From: Acidobacteriota bacterium
GTDB lineage: Bacteria > Acidobacteriota > Vicinamibacteria > Vicinamibacterales > UBA2999
DNA length: 64,000 bases
Assembly (NCBI GenBank): GCA_030697165.1
Contig: JAUYQQ010000008.1
Coordinates: forward strand, 377,001 to 441,000
Reading direction: 5' to 3'
Shown here: one piece after another, positions 1 through 10,156 of the stretch
Layout: each line of letters opens with the position of its first letter
How positions within the stretch are numbered: position 1 is the stretch's first letter
Translations under genes and position numbers: made by a program
Notes under the pieces: model-generated
The model's input: only the letters and a program-made list of their open reading frames with translations
What the model was told of the DNA's origin: nothing
The model's database searches: none

Positions 1-381
1 CGAGTCCAGGGCGGCGCCCGTATGCCCGCTTCGCAGGCCCTCAGGCGGCCGGAACTCACCCTGAGGGGCCTGATGACCAGCGGGGAGGTTGCCGTGGAGA
101 CGACGACCATGGACGAGTTGCTCGATGTCTCGTCGGTCGAGACGACCGTGAAGTACGAGGGATACCTGCAGCGACAGGACCAGGCCGTGGCGCGGGCGCA
201 GCATGCCGAGCGCCGGCGCATTCCAGAAGCGTTCCCGTTCGAGCGCGTCCCCGGCCTCTCGCGCGAGATGGTCCAGCGCTTCTCAGAAGCCCGCCCCGAA
301 ACCCTCGGTCAGGCCCAGCGCATCCCCGGCGTCACACCAGCCGCCGTCGCCGTGGTTGGCGCCTACCTGCACCGCTTCTAA
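1..381 (+). CDS. mnmG: MnmG (GidA) C-terminal part, 5' end outside window
   Basis: MnmG is the FAD-dependent subunit of the MnmE-MnmG complex that makes the cmnm5 group on wobble uridine-34 of some tRNAs. The reading frame is open from base 1 and about 126 residues are visible, all from the C-terminal helical domain. The stretch VKYEGYLQRQDQAVARAQ, followed by IPEAF and a region rich in G-L-S-x-E, is typical of the MnmG C-terminus, which binds MnmE. The next gene is rsmG (GidB), the classic gid neighbour, which supports the call. The start lies upstream of the window. Confidence 0.93.
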   Translation, partial: RVQGGARMPASQALRRPELTLRGLMTSGEVAVETTTMDELLDVSSVETTVKYEGYLQRQDQAVARAQHAERRRIPEAFPFERVPGLSREMVQRFSEARPETLGQAQRIPGVTPAAVAVVGAYLHRF

Positions 382-438
382 CAGGAGGAAAAGAGGCCAG
401 GAGAAAAATTAGTACTCCTGATCTCCTGATCTCCTGTT
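382..438. repeat. AGGAG/CTCCT palindromic array between mnmG and rsmG
   Basis: Purine-rich CAGGAG units are followed by CTCCTGAT units in the reverse sense (ATCTCCTG twice). The gap can therefore fold into a hairpin. It fills the whole mnmG-rsmG gap and follows the same left-arm, centre, right-arm design as the other arrays in the window. Confidence 0.6.
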
Positions 439-447
439 CAATGTGTC

Positions 448-1107
448 GTGGCCAATCGTGAGTTTCGGGAAAGGCTGAAGCGGCGGGCCAGGGCGGCCGA
501 CATCACGCTCGAGCCGTCCCTCGCGGACGGCCTTGAAACCTACTACCAGCTCCTGACGAAGTGGAACGCCAAGATCAACCTCACGGCGTTTCGGCTCACA
601 CCTGGCGGGGAAGACGAAGCCATTGATCGCCTCCTGATCGAGCCGGTGGTCGCGGCGCGCTATGTCCCAGAGAACGCGCGGACGCTGCTCGATGCCGGCT
701 CCGGCGGCGGCTCCCCGGCCATTCCGCTCAAGCTGGCCAGTCCCATCCTCCACGTGAGGATGGTCGAAGTGAAGATGCGGAAAGCCGTGTTCCTCCGGGA
801 GGCCGTCCGCACCTTGGGTCTTCGCGAGACCGAAGTCGAAACCGCCCGCTTCGAGGAGTTGCTGCCGCGTGCGGAGCTTCACGAGGCGCTCGACCTGGTG
901 TCGGTGCGCGCCGTTCGGATTGAGACTCGGACCCTTCTGACCTTGCAGGCGTTCCTTCGTCCTGGCGGAAAGATCTTCCTGTTCCGCGGATCGGGCACGA
1001 GCACTGTTGAAACGGAACCGCCACCGCCTCTGGCGTGGATGGCCAGCTACCCACTTGTGGATGCCCTGCGCAGCAAGCTGGTGGTTCTCAGCAAAACCAG
1101 GGTTTAA
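448..1107 (+). CDS. rsmG: 16S rRNA (guanine-527-N7)-methyltransferase RsmG
   Basis: RsmG is a SAM-dependent enzyme that methylates N7 of G527 in 16S rRNA. The 219-residue length fits the family (about 205-240). The N-terminal WNAKINLTAF motif and the SAM-binding loop DAGSGGGSPAIPL at about residues 82-94 are clear, as is the later LVSVRAVR motif. A GTG start at 448 is used; the nearby ATG at 441 is in another frame. It follows mnmG and precedes parAB, the usual order near bacterial origins. Some stop-free antisense frames here are codon-usage shadows. Confidence 0.93.
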   Translation: MANREFRERLKRRARAADITLEPSLADGLETYYQLLTKWNAKINLTAFRLTPGGEDEAIDRLLIEPVVAARYVPENARTLLDAGSGGGSPAIPLKLASPILHVRMVEVKMRKAVFLREAVRTLGLRETEVETARFEELLPRAELHEALDLVSVRAVRIETRTLLTLQAFLRPGGKIFLFRGSGTSTVETEPPPPLAWMASYPLVDALRSKLVVLSKTRV

Positions 1108-1109
1108 CA

Positions 1110-1225
1110 CGGGTTTCAGAGGTTCACGGGTTCAAAGGTTCAGGGGTTCACAAGGTTCACAAGGTTCGAACCCCTGAACCCCTGAACCCCTGAATCCCTG
1201 AACCTGTGAACCCCTGAACCCGTGT
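1110..1225. repeat. GGTTCA-type palindromic tandem array (rsmG-parA gap)
   Basis: Left-arm units of the form GGTTCACAA or GGTTCAGGG repeat up to about 1166. After GGTTCGAACC the units invert to GAACCCCTG repeats. The array begins within 3 bases of the rsmG stop. It belongs to the same broad GGTTCA family as the arrays at 34.2, 37.1 and 52.5 kb. Confidence 0.8.
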
Positions 1226-1277
1226 TACTCTCTACTTCCAAACCCGACAAGGATCTGTTTAGGGCTAAAGACCAACA

Positions 1278-2063
1278 ATGGCTAAGATCATCGCCGTCAC
1301 CAACCAGAAAGGCGGCGTCGGCAAGACCACCACGGCAATCAACCTCGCGGCCGCGCTCGCCCTTGCCGGCCGCACCGTCCTGCTCGTTGACTGCGATCCG
1401 CAAGGTAATGCCACGAGCGGCATCGGCAAAAAAGGTGAACGCGCCGAGAGCGGCACCGTTTACGAAGCGCTCACGTCCACCAACGGCGAGACGCCGCAGA
1501 GCTTCATCGTGCCGACCGGCGTCGAGGGCCTGTCGTTGATCCCCGCGAATCGCGAACTGGCCGGCGCCGAGATCGAACTGATTGCTTTCGAGGATCGCGA
1601 GCGCCGATTGCAGCGCCTGCTCGAACCGCTGCGCGGCCAGTTCGACTTCATCATCATCGACTCGCCGCCGTCGCTCGGACTGCTGACGCTGAACGCGCTC
1701 GTCGCCGCCGATCGCGTGCTCATCCCGCTGCACTGCGAGTACTTCGCCCTCGAAGGCCTGGCCGATCTCGTCGGCACCATGCGCCGCGTGCGCGCCTCGC
1801 TCAACCCCGCGCTCGACATCGAAGGCGTGCTGCTCACCATGAACGACGAGCGCACTAACCTGGGCCAGCAAGTAGGCCGCGACGTCCGCGAGTTCTTCAA
1901 GGAAAAGGTCTACCGCACGGTGATCCCGCGCAACGTGCGCCTGGCCGAAGCCCCCAGCCACGGCTTGCCCGCCGTCACCTACGACGCCAAGTCGCGCGGC
2001 GCCGAAGCGTACTTCTCATTCACGACCGAACTGCTCGACAAGAACAACTCTGAACTCACATAG
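1278..2063 (+). CDS. parA: ParA/Soj chromosome-partitioning ATPase
   Basis: This is a Walker-type ATPase that acts with ParB to segregate the origin region. The deviant Walker A box KGGVGKTT is at residues 11-18, including the signature lysine at 11. It is followed by LVDCDPQGNATSG and the Walker B/switch region IIIDSPPSLGLLT. The 261-residue length is typical of chromosomal Soj. It lies 30 bp upstream of parB and is probably co-transcribed with it. I saw no canonical parS palindrome in the window. Confidence 0.95.
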   Translation: MAKIIAVTNQKGGVGKTTTAINLAAALALAGRTVLLVDCDPQGNATSGIGKKGERAESGTVYEALTSTNGETPQSFIVPTGVEGLSLIPANRELAGAEIELIAFEDRERRLQRLLEPLRGQFDFIIIDSPPSLGLLTLNALVAADRVLIPLHCEYFALEGLADLVGTMRRVRASLNPALDIEGVLLTMNDERTNLGQQVGRDVREFFKEKVYRTVIPRNVRLAEAPSHGLPAVTYDAKSRGAEAYFSFTTELLDKNNSELT

Positions 2064-2093
2064 AAGACCAAACTTGAAGAGCGAAAGCTAGCC

Positions 2094-2984
2094 ATGGACA
2101 AACGACCCGCCCTCGGCAAGGGACTGAGCGCGCTGATTCCCGACGCGACCGACGCCCTCACCACGCCCCGCGCGTCGCTCGACGTTGACATCGACCTGCT
2201 CGAGCCCAACCACTACCAGCCGCGCGGCCAGATGGACGACGAGCGGCTGAACGACCTGGCGCAGTCGATTCGCGCCAATGGCGTGATCCAGCCGATCGTC
2301 GTGCGCAAGCTGCCGAGCACCGGCACCGCGCGCGATCGCTACCAGATCATCGCCGGCGAACGCCGCTGGCGCGCCGCCCAACGCGCCCAGCTCACCAAGG
2401 TCCCGGTCGTGATCAAGGAGATCGCGGGCGGCGACAAGAAACGCCTGCTCGAGATGGCGCTGATTGAAAACATCCAGCGCGAGGATCTCAACCCCATGGA
2501 GGCCGCCGCCGGCTACCAGCGGCTGGTGGACGAGTTTCACCTGAAGCAGGAGGACATTGCGCAGCAGGTCGGCAAGGACCGCGCGACCGTCGCCAACTAC
2601 CTGCGCCTGCTGAAGCTGCCCGACGAGGTGCGCGCCAACGTCGCCTCGGGCGCGCTGTCGATGGGCCACGCGCGCGCGATTGTCGCGCTGCCAGCCGACG
2701 GGGCTCAACGCCGCCTGGCCCGCGACGTCGTCTCGCGCGGCCTGTCGGTGCGCGAAACCGAAGCGCTCGTGAAGCACGAACTCGCGCGCAAGCAACCGGA
2801 GCCCGACAAGAAGGCCGCGCCGAAGAAGGACGTGCACGTCCGCGCCGCGGAGGAGCAGCTGCGCCTGTCGCTCGGCACGCCGGTCGAGATTAAGCGGCGA
2901 GGCAAGGGCGGCACAATTGCGATCTCGTTTACCAACGAGACAGAGCTGCAGCGGATCTACGAGTACCTGACGGAGAAAAAATAA
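2094..2984 (+). CDS. parB: ParB/Spo0J CTPase and centromere-binding protein
   Basis: ParB binds parS, hydrolyses CTP to slide as a clamp and stimulates ParA. The N-terminus RPALGKGLSALIP is the ParA-contact peptide typical of chromosomal ParB. The nuclease-like N domain carries IAGERRWRAAQ (GERRxRA, CTP binding) and ENIQREDLNPMEAA. The helix-turn-helix region DIAQQVGKDRATVANYLRLLKLP follows, and a C-terminal dimerisation segment ends the protein. The length of 296 residues is normal. Confidence 0.95.
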   Translation: MDKRPALGKGLSALIPDATDALTTPRASLDVDIDLLEPNHYQPRGQMDDERLNDLAQSIRANGVIQPIVVRKLPSTGTARDRYQIIAGERRWRAAQRAQLTKVPVVIKEIAGGDKKRLLEMALIENIQREDLNPMEAAAGYQRLVDEFHLKQEDIAQQVGKDRATVANYLRLLKLPDEVRANVASGALSMGHARAIVALPADGAQRRLARDVVSRGLSVRETEALVKHELARKQPEPDKKAAPKKDVHVRAAEEQLRLSLGTPVEIKRRGKGGTIAISFTNETELQRIYEYLTEKK

Positions 2985-2985
2985 C

Positions 2986-3084
2986 CACGATGGACGCGAA
3001 GAGAAATCACGAAGAACACGAAACCGCTTCTTACCGGGAATTCTTCGTGTCCTTCGTGGTTTGACTTCGTGCCCTTCGTGGTTG
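2986..3084. repeat. CACGAAG palindromic array (parB-selD gap)
   Basis: Left-arm units (CACGAAGAA type) read into a centre near 3032-3040. The inverted units TTCGTGTCCTTCGTGGTT follow. The same unit makes the array between the two ABC-exporter genes at 11.5 kb. It starts at the parB stop. Confidence 0.75.
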
Positions 3085-3097
3085 CATTGGAGCACTG

Positions 3098-4144
3098 ATG
3101 ACTGAACAACAAAGGCGCCGGCTGACCGAGATGGTCAGCTGCGCTGGTTGAGCGAGCAAACTCGCCGCGGGCGAGCTCGCTCAGGTCCTGAGCGGCATAC
3201 CAGTTCAAACCGATCCACGCATCCTGGTTGACTACCGGACGGCGGACGATGCCGGTGTGTACGCGTGGGAGAGTGGTCCGGCGCTGGTGCAGACGGTCGA
3301 TTTCTTCACGCCGATCGTGGACGACCCGTATCTCTACGGCCAGATCGCCGCGGCCAATTCGCTGAGCGACGTCTATGCCATGGGTGGCCGCCCGCTCACC
3401 GCGCTGGCGATTGCGGCGTTTCCGCAAGACGGCCTGCACACCGACGACATCGCGCAGATCTTCCGTGGCGGCTTCGACAAGCTGCGCGAAGCGGGCGTGG
3501 CGCTGCTTGGCGGGCACACCGTGCAGGATCGCGAGATCAAGTTCGGCTATTCGGTCACCGGCGCGGTCGATGCGAAGCGCATTCTCACCAACGCCGGCGC
3601 CAGGGCGGGCGATCGCTTAATCCTCACCAAACCTCTCGGCACCGGCATCGTCGGCACCGCGACCAAGTTCGGCCGCGCGCCCGAGCAGGTTGTGGAGCAC
3701 GCCGTCGCGTCCATGCGTACGCTGAACAAGGCCGCCGCCGAAGCCATTGCCGGCCTGGACGGCGTGCATGCATGTACCGACATCACCGGCTTCGGCCTCG
3801 CCGGCCACGGGTCGGAGATGGCCGCCGCCAGCCACGTGACCCTCGAGTTGGATGCGGCCGCCTTGCCGCTGATCCCCGGGGTGCTCGAAATGGTGGCCGC
3901 CAACAAGTCGGGCGGTATGGCCACCAACCGCGAGCACTTCGCAGCTGGGGTCGAGTTCGGTCCGGGCGTTACCGATGAGCTCCGGGACCTGGTCTTCGAC
4001 CCCCAGACCTCCGGAGGCTTGTTCCTGTCGTTAGACCCCTCTCAGGCCGACCAGGCGCTGACCCTGTTGACGAAGGCGGGCGTTCCAGCTTGTTTCGTAG
4101 GATCGGTCGAGGTTGAAGGCGGTTGGCGGCTTAGAATCAGGTAA
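3098..4144 (+). CDS. selD: Selenide, water dikinase SelD with in-frame TGA (selenocysteine)
   Basis: SelD makes selenophosphate from selenide and ATP. Standard translation gives only an ORF starting near 3257. In the same frame an ATG at 3098, preceded by GGAG at 3089-3092, reads MTEQQRRRLTEMVSCAG, then TGA (3149-3151), then ASKLAAGELAQVL, and continues into the SelD body. The TGA is codon 18, three residues before Lys21, matching catalytic Cys17 and Lys20 of E. coli SelD. Many SelD proteins carry Sec at this position. Read through, the protein has 348 residues, the family length. GGHTVQDREIKFGYSVTG and ACTDITGFGLAGHG are SelD signatures. Sec insertion requires selA, selB and selC elsewhere in the genome. 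Confidence 0.92.
3149..3183 (+). promoter_or_regulatory. SECIS-like hairpin starting at the selD UGA
   Basis: An 8-bp outer stem (3149-3156 with 3176-3183) includes the UGA itself. A CAAA bulge (3157-3160) leads to a perfect 6-bp inner stem CTCGCC/GGCGAG with loop GCG at 3167-3169. Bacterial SECIS elements lie directly 3' of the UGA inside the coding region with the apical loop about 15-25 nt downstream, as seen here. The SelB contact bases cannot be assigned by eye. Confidence 0.7.
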
Positions 4145-4180
4145 TTTTGTCGTTTGCCCAAAAACAAGAGTCTGGCCCGC

Positions 4181-4273
4181 CTGGCACCTGGGCACTTTTG
4201 GCACCGTTAGGCACCGTTGGCCCCCTAGGCACCTCAGGCACCTCAGGCACCCAAGGCCCCCTAGGCACCCTAG
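4181..4273. repeat. GGCACCNTA tandem array upstream of the atp operon
   Basis: About nine imperfect units of the GGCACCTCA/GGCACCGTT/GGCCCCCTA type run in one orientation between selD and the first atp gene. The unit is shared with 23.34-23.39 kb and 62.50-62.56 kb. Confidence 0.7.
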
Positions 4274-4297
4274 TTTCCGCGTGATACGATTAACCGT

Positions 4298-4723
4298 TTG
4301 TTAACACCAGACATCACCACCCTTTGGGTCGTCGCGTTCCTGCTCCTGTGCACCTACCTGCTGAACAGCCTGGTGTTCAAGCCGATCCTGCAGGTCATTG
4401 ACCAGCGCAGCACCGCCGTGCGCAGCGCCCGCGAGCTCGCCGAGTCGGCCTCGCACAAGGCGACCGCCGCGGCCGCTGAATACGATTTGAAACTGAACGC
4501 GGCCCGCGCCGAGGTGTACGGCCAGATGGACGACATGCGCAAGGCCGCGCTCGACAAGCGCGCGTCGCTGCTGACGGCCACGCGCGCCACCGTCGAACAG
4601 GAATTGAAGACCGCGACCGCACGCGTGCAGCAGGAATCACAGGCCGCGCGCGAAACCCTCGACCGCGATGCCAACAACCTGGCCGGCGCAATCGTCACCC
4701 GCGTCCTCGGCCGCGCCTCCTAG
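4298..4723 (+). CDS. atpF: F-type ATP synthase subunit b' (first b-type subunit)
   Basis: This is a peripheral-stalk subunit of F1Fo ATP synthase. One N-terminal membrane helix (LWVVAFLLLCTYLLNSLVF) is followed by VFKPILQVIDQRS and a long charged, Ala-rich coiled coil of about 100 residues. The 141-residue length suits the shorter b/b' subunits. The start is a TTG at 4298; no ATG fits the frame near the helix. A second b-type gene follows, so this organism uses a b/b' pair rather than a b homodimer. Confidence 0.88.
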   Translation: MLTPDITTLWVVAFLLLCTYLLNSLVFKPILQVIDQRSTAVRSARELAESASHKATAAAAEYDLKLNAARAEVYGQMDDMRKAALDKRASLLTATRATVEQELKTATARVQQESQAARETLDRDANNLAGAIVTRVLGRAS

Positions 4724-4742
4724 TCACAAGCAGGGACCCGAA

Positions 4743-5396
4743 GTGCAGACCACACTCCTCGCCGCTTGTGAATTAAAGCGCAAACTCCCGCCTTCGCTCA
4801 GGACCATCGGCGAGCTTCGGCGCGGCAAGCGTGTGTCAGCAATGCTCTTCGCGATGGCGACCATGTTCGCCGCCCCCGCGTTGGCGGCAGAAGGCGGCGG
4901 CAATCAAAGCATCGGCGAGATGATCCTGCACATGGGTTGGCCGGTCGCCAACTTCATCATCTTCGTCGGCGTGATCTACTACTTCGGCAACGGCCCGATG
5001 AAAGAGTACCTGGCCACCCGCAGCGCCACCATCCGCAAGGACCTGGTGGAGGCCGCCGAGATCAAGGCCGCGGCCACAGCGCAGCTCGCGGCGGTCGAAC
5101 AGAAGCTGCAGGCGCTGCCCGGTGAGTTGGCGGCGCTGCGCGCGCGCGGCGCCGACGAGATCGTCTCCGAAGAGAAGCGCATTGCCGCGGCGGCCGACGC
5201 CGAACGCGAACGCCTGCTCGAGCAGACGCGCCGCGAGATCGACTTGCAGGTGCGTCTCGCCAAGAGAGACATTCTCGAGCACGCCGCCGACCTGTCGGTG
5301 CAGCTGGCGACCGAGCGGCTGAAGAAAGAAATCACGGCCGCCGATCAGGCGCGACTGGTGGATCAGTACCTGACCCAGGTGAAGGACCGCTCATGA
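4743..5396 (+). CDS. atpF: F-type ATP synthase subunit b with N-terminal hydrophobic leader
   Basis: This is the second peripheral-stalk b subunit. The membrane helix MGWPVANFIIFVGVIYYF is followed by the usual hinge (GPMKEYLATRSATIRKDL) and a long coiled coil ending LVDQYLTQVKDRS. A stretch resembling a signal peptide (MLFAMATMFAAPALA, then AEGGG) precedes the helix, which is unusual for E. coli b but suggests a processed N-terminus. I chose GTG 4743; ATG 4842 at the leader is an equally reasonable start. The frame is open back to 4668, but that part overlaps the previous gene. The stop overlaps the atpH start by 4 bases. Confidence 0.88.
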   Translation: MQTTLLAACELKRKLPPSLRTIGELRRGKRVSAMLFAMATMFAAPALAAEGGGNQSIGEMILHMGWPVANFIIFVGVIYYFGNGPMKEYLATRSATIRKDLVEAAEIKAAATAQLAAVEQKLQALPGELAALRARGADEIVSEEKRIAAAADAERERLLEQTRREIDLQVRLAKRDILEHAADLSVQLATERLKKEITAADQARLVDQYLTQVKDRS

Positions 5397-5938
5397 GCGC
5401 TTCCGCCAATCGCTACGCCAAGGCGCTGTTCGACGTCGCGCTGCAAGAGAAGACCGACCTCGAGAAGATCGATCGCGACTTGACCGTGCTGGCCGAGGTC
5501 ATGCACGAGCATCACGAACTGCTGCACCAGGCGACGCGCCACGGCGTGCCAGACGAGGCACGCCAGAGCGTGATCGGCGCCATCGCCGACAAGCTCGAGG
5601 CCGCGCCACCGCTCCGCAAGATGCTGATGGTGCTCGCGCTGTCACAGAAACTCAGCCTGGTGCCCGGGATGGTGGCGGCCTTCCGCGCGCGCCTGCACGC
5701 GCACCAGAACATTGTGCGCGCCGACGTTACCAGTGCCGCGCCGCTGTCGCCGGAGCAGACCGCCGCCCTGGTCAGCAGCCTCAGCAAGGTCACGGGCAAG
5801 AACGTGGACCTGTCGGTCAGCGTTGACCCCGCCCTCATGGGCGGCGTGGTCGCGACGATCGGCAGCACGGTGTACGACGGCAGCGTAAGAACACAGCTGG
5901 CTCGCCTGAGAGTACAGCTCGCTGAAGGGAAACAGTAG
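5393..5938 (+). CDS. atpH: F-type ATP synthase subunit delta
   Basis: The delta (OSCP) subunit joins the peripheral stalk to the top of the alpha3beta3 head. The 181-residue length and NRYAKALFDVALQE at the N-terminus are typical. The conserved C-terminal segment includes DPALMGGVVATIGSTVYDGSVRTQLARLR. The ATG overlaps the end of atpF by 4 bases, implying translational coupling. The TAG stop lies at the first unit of the CCAGTAG array. Confidence 0.95.
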   Translation: MSASANRYAKALFDVALQEKTDLEKIDRDLTVLAEVMHEHHELLHQATRHGVPDEARQSVIGAIADKLEAAPPLRKMLMVLALSQKLSLVPGMVAAFRARLHAHQNIVRADVTSAAPLSPEQTAALVSSLSKVTGKNVDLSVSVDPALMGGVVATIGSTVYDGSVRTQLARLRVQLAEGKQ

Positions 5939-6010
5939 TAGCCAGTAGCCAGTAGCCAGTAGCCAGAAGGACTGAGCCTTTCTGGCATCTGGATACTGGA
6001 ATCTGGCTAC
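5937..6010. repeat. CCAGTAG palindromic array, locus a (atpH-atpA)
   Basis: Four left-arm AGTAGCC units end in AGAAGG. After a short centre the right arm reads CTTTCTGGCATCTGGATACTGG in the inverse sense. The arms can pair over about 25 bp. It interrupts an otherwise tight atp operon. Confidence 0.85.
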
Positions 6011-6023
6011 GACAAGAAACGTT

Positions 6024-7556
6024 ATGAGCATAAAAGCCGACGAGATTTCCAAGATCATCCGCGAGCAGATTGGCAGTTTTGCCGTCGCGGTGGATGTGGC
6101 CGAGACCGGCACCGTGGTGTCAGTGGGTGACGGCATTGCCAAGGTGCATGGCTGCCAGCGCGCCATGGCCGGCGAGATGCTCGAATTCCCGCACGGGGTG
6201 TTCGGCATTGCCCTCAACCTTGAAGAAGACAGCGTCGGCACGGTGTTGCTGGGCGACTTCACGGTGATCAAGGAAGGCGATCCCGTCAAGCGCACCGGCC
6301 GCATCATCTCGGTGCCGGTCGGCGAAGAAATGCTCGGCCGCGTCGTCAACGCGCTCGGCCAGCCGATCGACGGCAAAGGTCCGATCCTCACCAAGAAGCT
6401 GTCGCCGATCGAGCGCATTGCGCCCGGCGTGGTTGACCGCCAGTCGGTGCGCGAGCCCATGCAGACCGGGCTCAAGTCGATCGACGGCATGGTGCCGATT
6501 GGCCGCGGCCAGCGCGAACTGATCATCGGCGACCGCCAGACCGGCAAGACCGCGGTCGCGCTCGACGCCATCCTGAACCAGAAGGACACCGGCGTCATCT
6601 GTATCTACAACGCCATCGGCCAGAAGCAGTCCACGGTGGCGCAGGTCGTGCGCACGCTCGAGGAAGCCGATGCCATGCGCTACACGATCGTGGTCGCCGC
6701 GACCGCGTCGGACCCGGCGCCCATGCTCTACATCAGCCCCTACTCGGCGACGGCCATGGGCGAGTACTTCCGCGACAACGGCCAGCACGCGCTGCTGATT
6801 TACGACGACCTCTCGAAGCACGCGCAGTCGTATCGCGAAATCTCGCTGCTGCTGCGCCGTCCGCCCGGCCGCGAGGCGTACCCCGGCGACGTCTTCTACC
6901 TGCACTCGCGCCTGCTGGAGAGAGCGGCGAAGCTGAACGACAAGCTGGGCGGCGGTTCGCTGACCTCCTTGCCGATCATCGAAACCCAGGCCGGCGACTT
7001 GTCGGCGTACATCCCGACCAACGTCATCTCGATTACCGACGGCCAGATCTTCCTGGAAGCCGACTTGTTCAACCAGGGCGTGCGGCCGGCCATCAACGTC
7101 GGCAACTCGGTGTCGCGCGTCGGCGGCGCGGCCCAGATCAAGGCCATGCGCCAGGTCGCCGGCACCCTGCGTCTCGACCTCGCGCAGTACCGCGAGCTGT
7201 CGGCCTTCGCGCAGTTCGGCAGCAGCGACCTCGACAAGGCGACCCAGAACCAGCTCAATCGCGGCGCCCGTCTCGTCGAAGTGCTGAAGCAGAAGCAGTA
7301 CGCGCCGCTGGCGGTTGAGCAGCAGGTCGTGATTCTCTATGCCGGCGTCAACGGCTTCCTCGACCCGATCGCCGTCGCCGATGTCGGCGCCGCACAGGAC
7401 GAGCTGGTCAAGTTCATGCAGACCCGCTTCGGCAACGTGCTGCAGGCGATCCGCGAGAAGAAGCAGCTGGACGATGCGCTCAAGGCCGACTTGAATGCGG
7501 CGCTGAAAGAGTTTGGAGAGCATTTCGCTTCCATGAAGGGAGCTCTCGCGAAGTAA
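6024..7556 (+). CDS. atpA: F-type ATP synthase subunit alpha
   Basis: The alpha subunit is the non-catalytic nucleotide-binding subunit of F1. Walker [12 protein letters not shown] lies at about residues 169-179, as in E. coli, and [14 protein letters not shown] is the ATPase alpha/beta signature region. At 510 residues it is full length. It starts [16 protein letters not shown], 14 bp after the array that separates it from atpH. Confidence 0.97.
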   Translation: MSIKADEISKIIREQIGSFAVAVDVAETGTVVSVGDGIAKVHGCQRAMAGEMLEFPHGVFGIALNLEEDSVGTVLLGDFTVIKEGDPVKRTGRIISVPVGEEMLGRVVNALGQPIDGKGPILTKKLSPIERIAPGVVDRQSVREPMQTGLKSIDGMVPIGRGQRELIIGDRQTGKTAVALDAILNQKDTGVICIYNAIGQKQSTVAQVVRTLEEADAMRYTIVVAATASDPAPMLYISPYSATAMGEYFRDNGQHALLIYDDLSKHAQSYREISLLLRRPPGREAYPGDVFYLHSRLLERAAKLNDKLGGGSLTSLPIIETQAGDLSAYIPTNVISITDGQIFLEADLFNQGVRPAINVGNSVSRVGGAAQIKAMRQVAGTLRLDLAQYRELSAFAQFGSSDLDKATQNQLNRGARLVEVLKQKQYAPLAVEQQVVILYAGVNGFLDPIAVADVGAAQDELVKFMQTRFGNVLQAIREKKQLDDALKADLNAALKEFGEHFASMKGALAK

Positions 7557-7630
7557 CCAGTAGCCAGTAGCCAGTTAGCCAGAAGGACGCTTGTCTTTTC
7601 TGGCATCTGGCATCTGGCATCTGGCTACTA
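7555..7630. repeat. CCAGTAG palindromic array, locus b (atpA-atpG)
   Basis: The left arm AACCAGTAGCCAGTAGCCAG runs to about 7583. The right arm TCTGGCATCTGGCATCTGG and CTGGCTACTA inverts it. It starts at the atpA stop codon. Confidence 0.85.
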
Positions 7631-7648
7631 TTGCGCGGCGCACACAAC

Positions 7649-8524
7649 ATGCCGTCATTGTTAGACATCCGCCGCCGGGTAAGGGCGGTCAAGTCGACGC
7701 AGCAGATCACGAAGGCCATGAAGATGGTTTCTTCGTCGAAGCTGCGCCGCGCGCAGGAGCGCATTCTCCGCGGCCGTCCGTACGCGCAGGAGATGCTCCG
7801 GGTGTTCAATAACCTGGCGACGCGCACCGACTCGACCAAGCACCCGCTGCTGAACGACGATCCACGGGCCGCGCGCACGTTGCTGATCGTGATCACCGCG
7901 GACCGCGGGTTGTGCGGCAGCTTCAACACCAACGTCGCCAAGGCGGCGCTGCAGTTCTCGATCGACACTCCGAAATCACCGGATGGTCGCGATGTCGCCA
8001 TGGCGCTCGTTGGCCGCAAGGGCCGCGACTTCTTCCTGCGTCGCGGCTTCGACGTGCTTTACGAGGAAGTCGGCCTGTTCCAGAACGTCCAGTGGTCGCA
8101 CGCGCAGGCAATTGCCGCGACCGCGATCAAGGAGTTCATGGGACCCGACATCAGCTCGGTCTACCTGGTCTACAACGAGTTCAAGTCGGTGATCTCGCAG
8201 CGCGTCGTGATCGAAAAGCTGCTGCCGATCCCGAAACTCCACGTGGCGTCCGCGGAGGTCCAGCAGTCGGTGGATTACCTGTTCGAGCCCGATCCCGAGC
8301 AGTTGCTCAACACGCTGCTGCCGATGCACGTGGCGGTGCAGGTGTCGCGCGCGTTGCTCGAATCGTCGGCCGCCGAACATGCGGCGCGCATGCAGTCCAT
8401 GGACAGCGCGACGCGCAACGCCAAGGAAATGGTCGATCGCCTGACCCTGTACATGAACAAGGTCCGTCAGGCCGCCATCACGCGCGAGATTATTGAAGTG
8501 GTTTCGGGAGCTCAAGCGACATAG
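7649..8524 (+). CDS. atpG: F-type ATP synthase subunit gamma
   Basis: The gamma subunit is the central rotor shaft. The N-terminus MPSLLDIRRRVRAVKSTQQ, then ITKAMKMVSSSKLRRAQ, is the conserved first coiled-coil helix. TADRGLCGSFNTN and the C-terminal helix with MDSATRNAKEM are also conserved. The frame is open back to 7631, but ATG 7649 matches the family start. The 291-residue length is normal. Confidence 0.95.
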   Translation: MPSLLDIRRRVRAVKSTQQITKAMKMVSSSKLRRAQERILRGRPYAQEMLRVFNNLATRTDSTKHPLLNDDPRAARTLLIVITADRGLCGSFNTNVAKAALQFSIDTPKSPDGRDVAMALVGRKGRDFFLRRGFDVLYEEVGLFQNVQWSHAQAIAATAIKEFMGPDISSVYLVYNEFKSVISQRVVIEKLLPIPKLHVASAEVQQSVDYLFEPDPEQLLNTLLPMHVAVQVSRALLESSAAEHAARMQSMDSATRNAKEMVDRLTLYMNKVRQAAITREIIEVVSGAQAT

Positions 8525-8531
8525 ACCTTCG

Positions 8532-10146
<1,615 letters not shown>

Positions 10147-10156
10147 AAAGGCGCAG

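Noticed and set aside
1-4000. Replication origin or parS sites near mnmG-rsmG-parAB
   Set aside because: Gene order suggests an origin nearby, but no cluster of TTATCCACA boxes and no TGTTTCACGTGAAACA-like palindrome was found in the window.
3257-4144. SelD as a shorter 295-residue protein starting at 3257
   Set aside because: This start would drop the catalytic segment. Upstream codons in the same frame across the TGA match SelD, so the Sec-containing start at 3098 is preferred.
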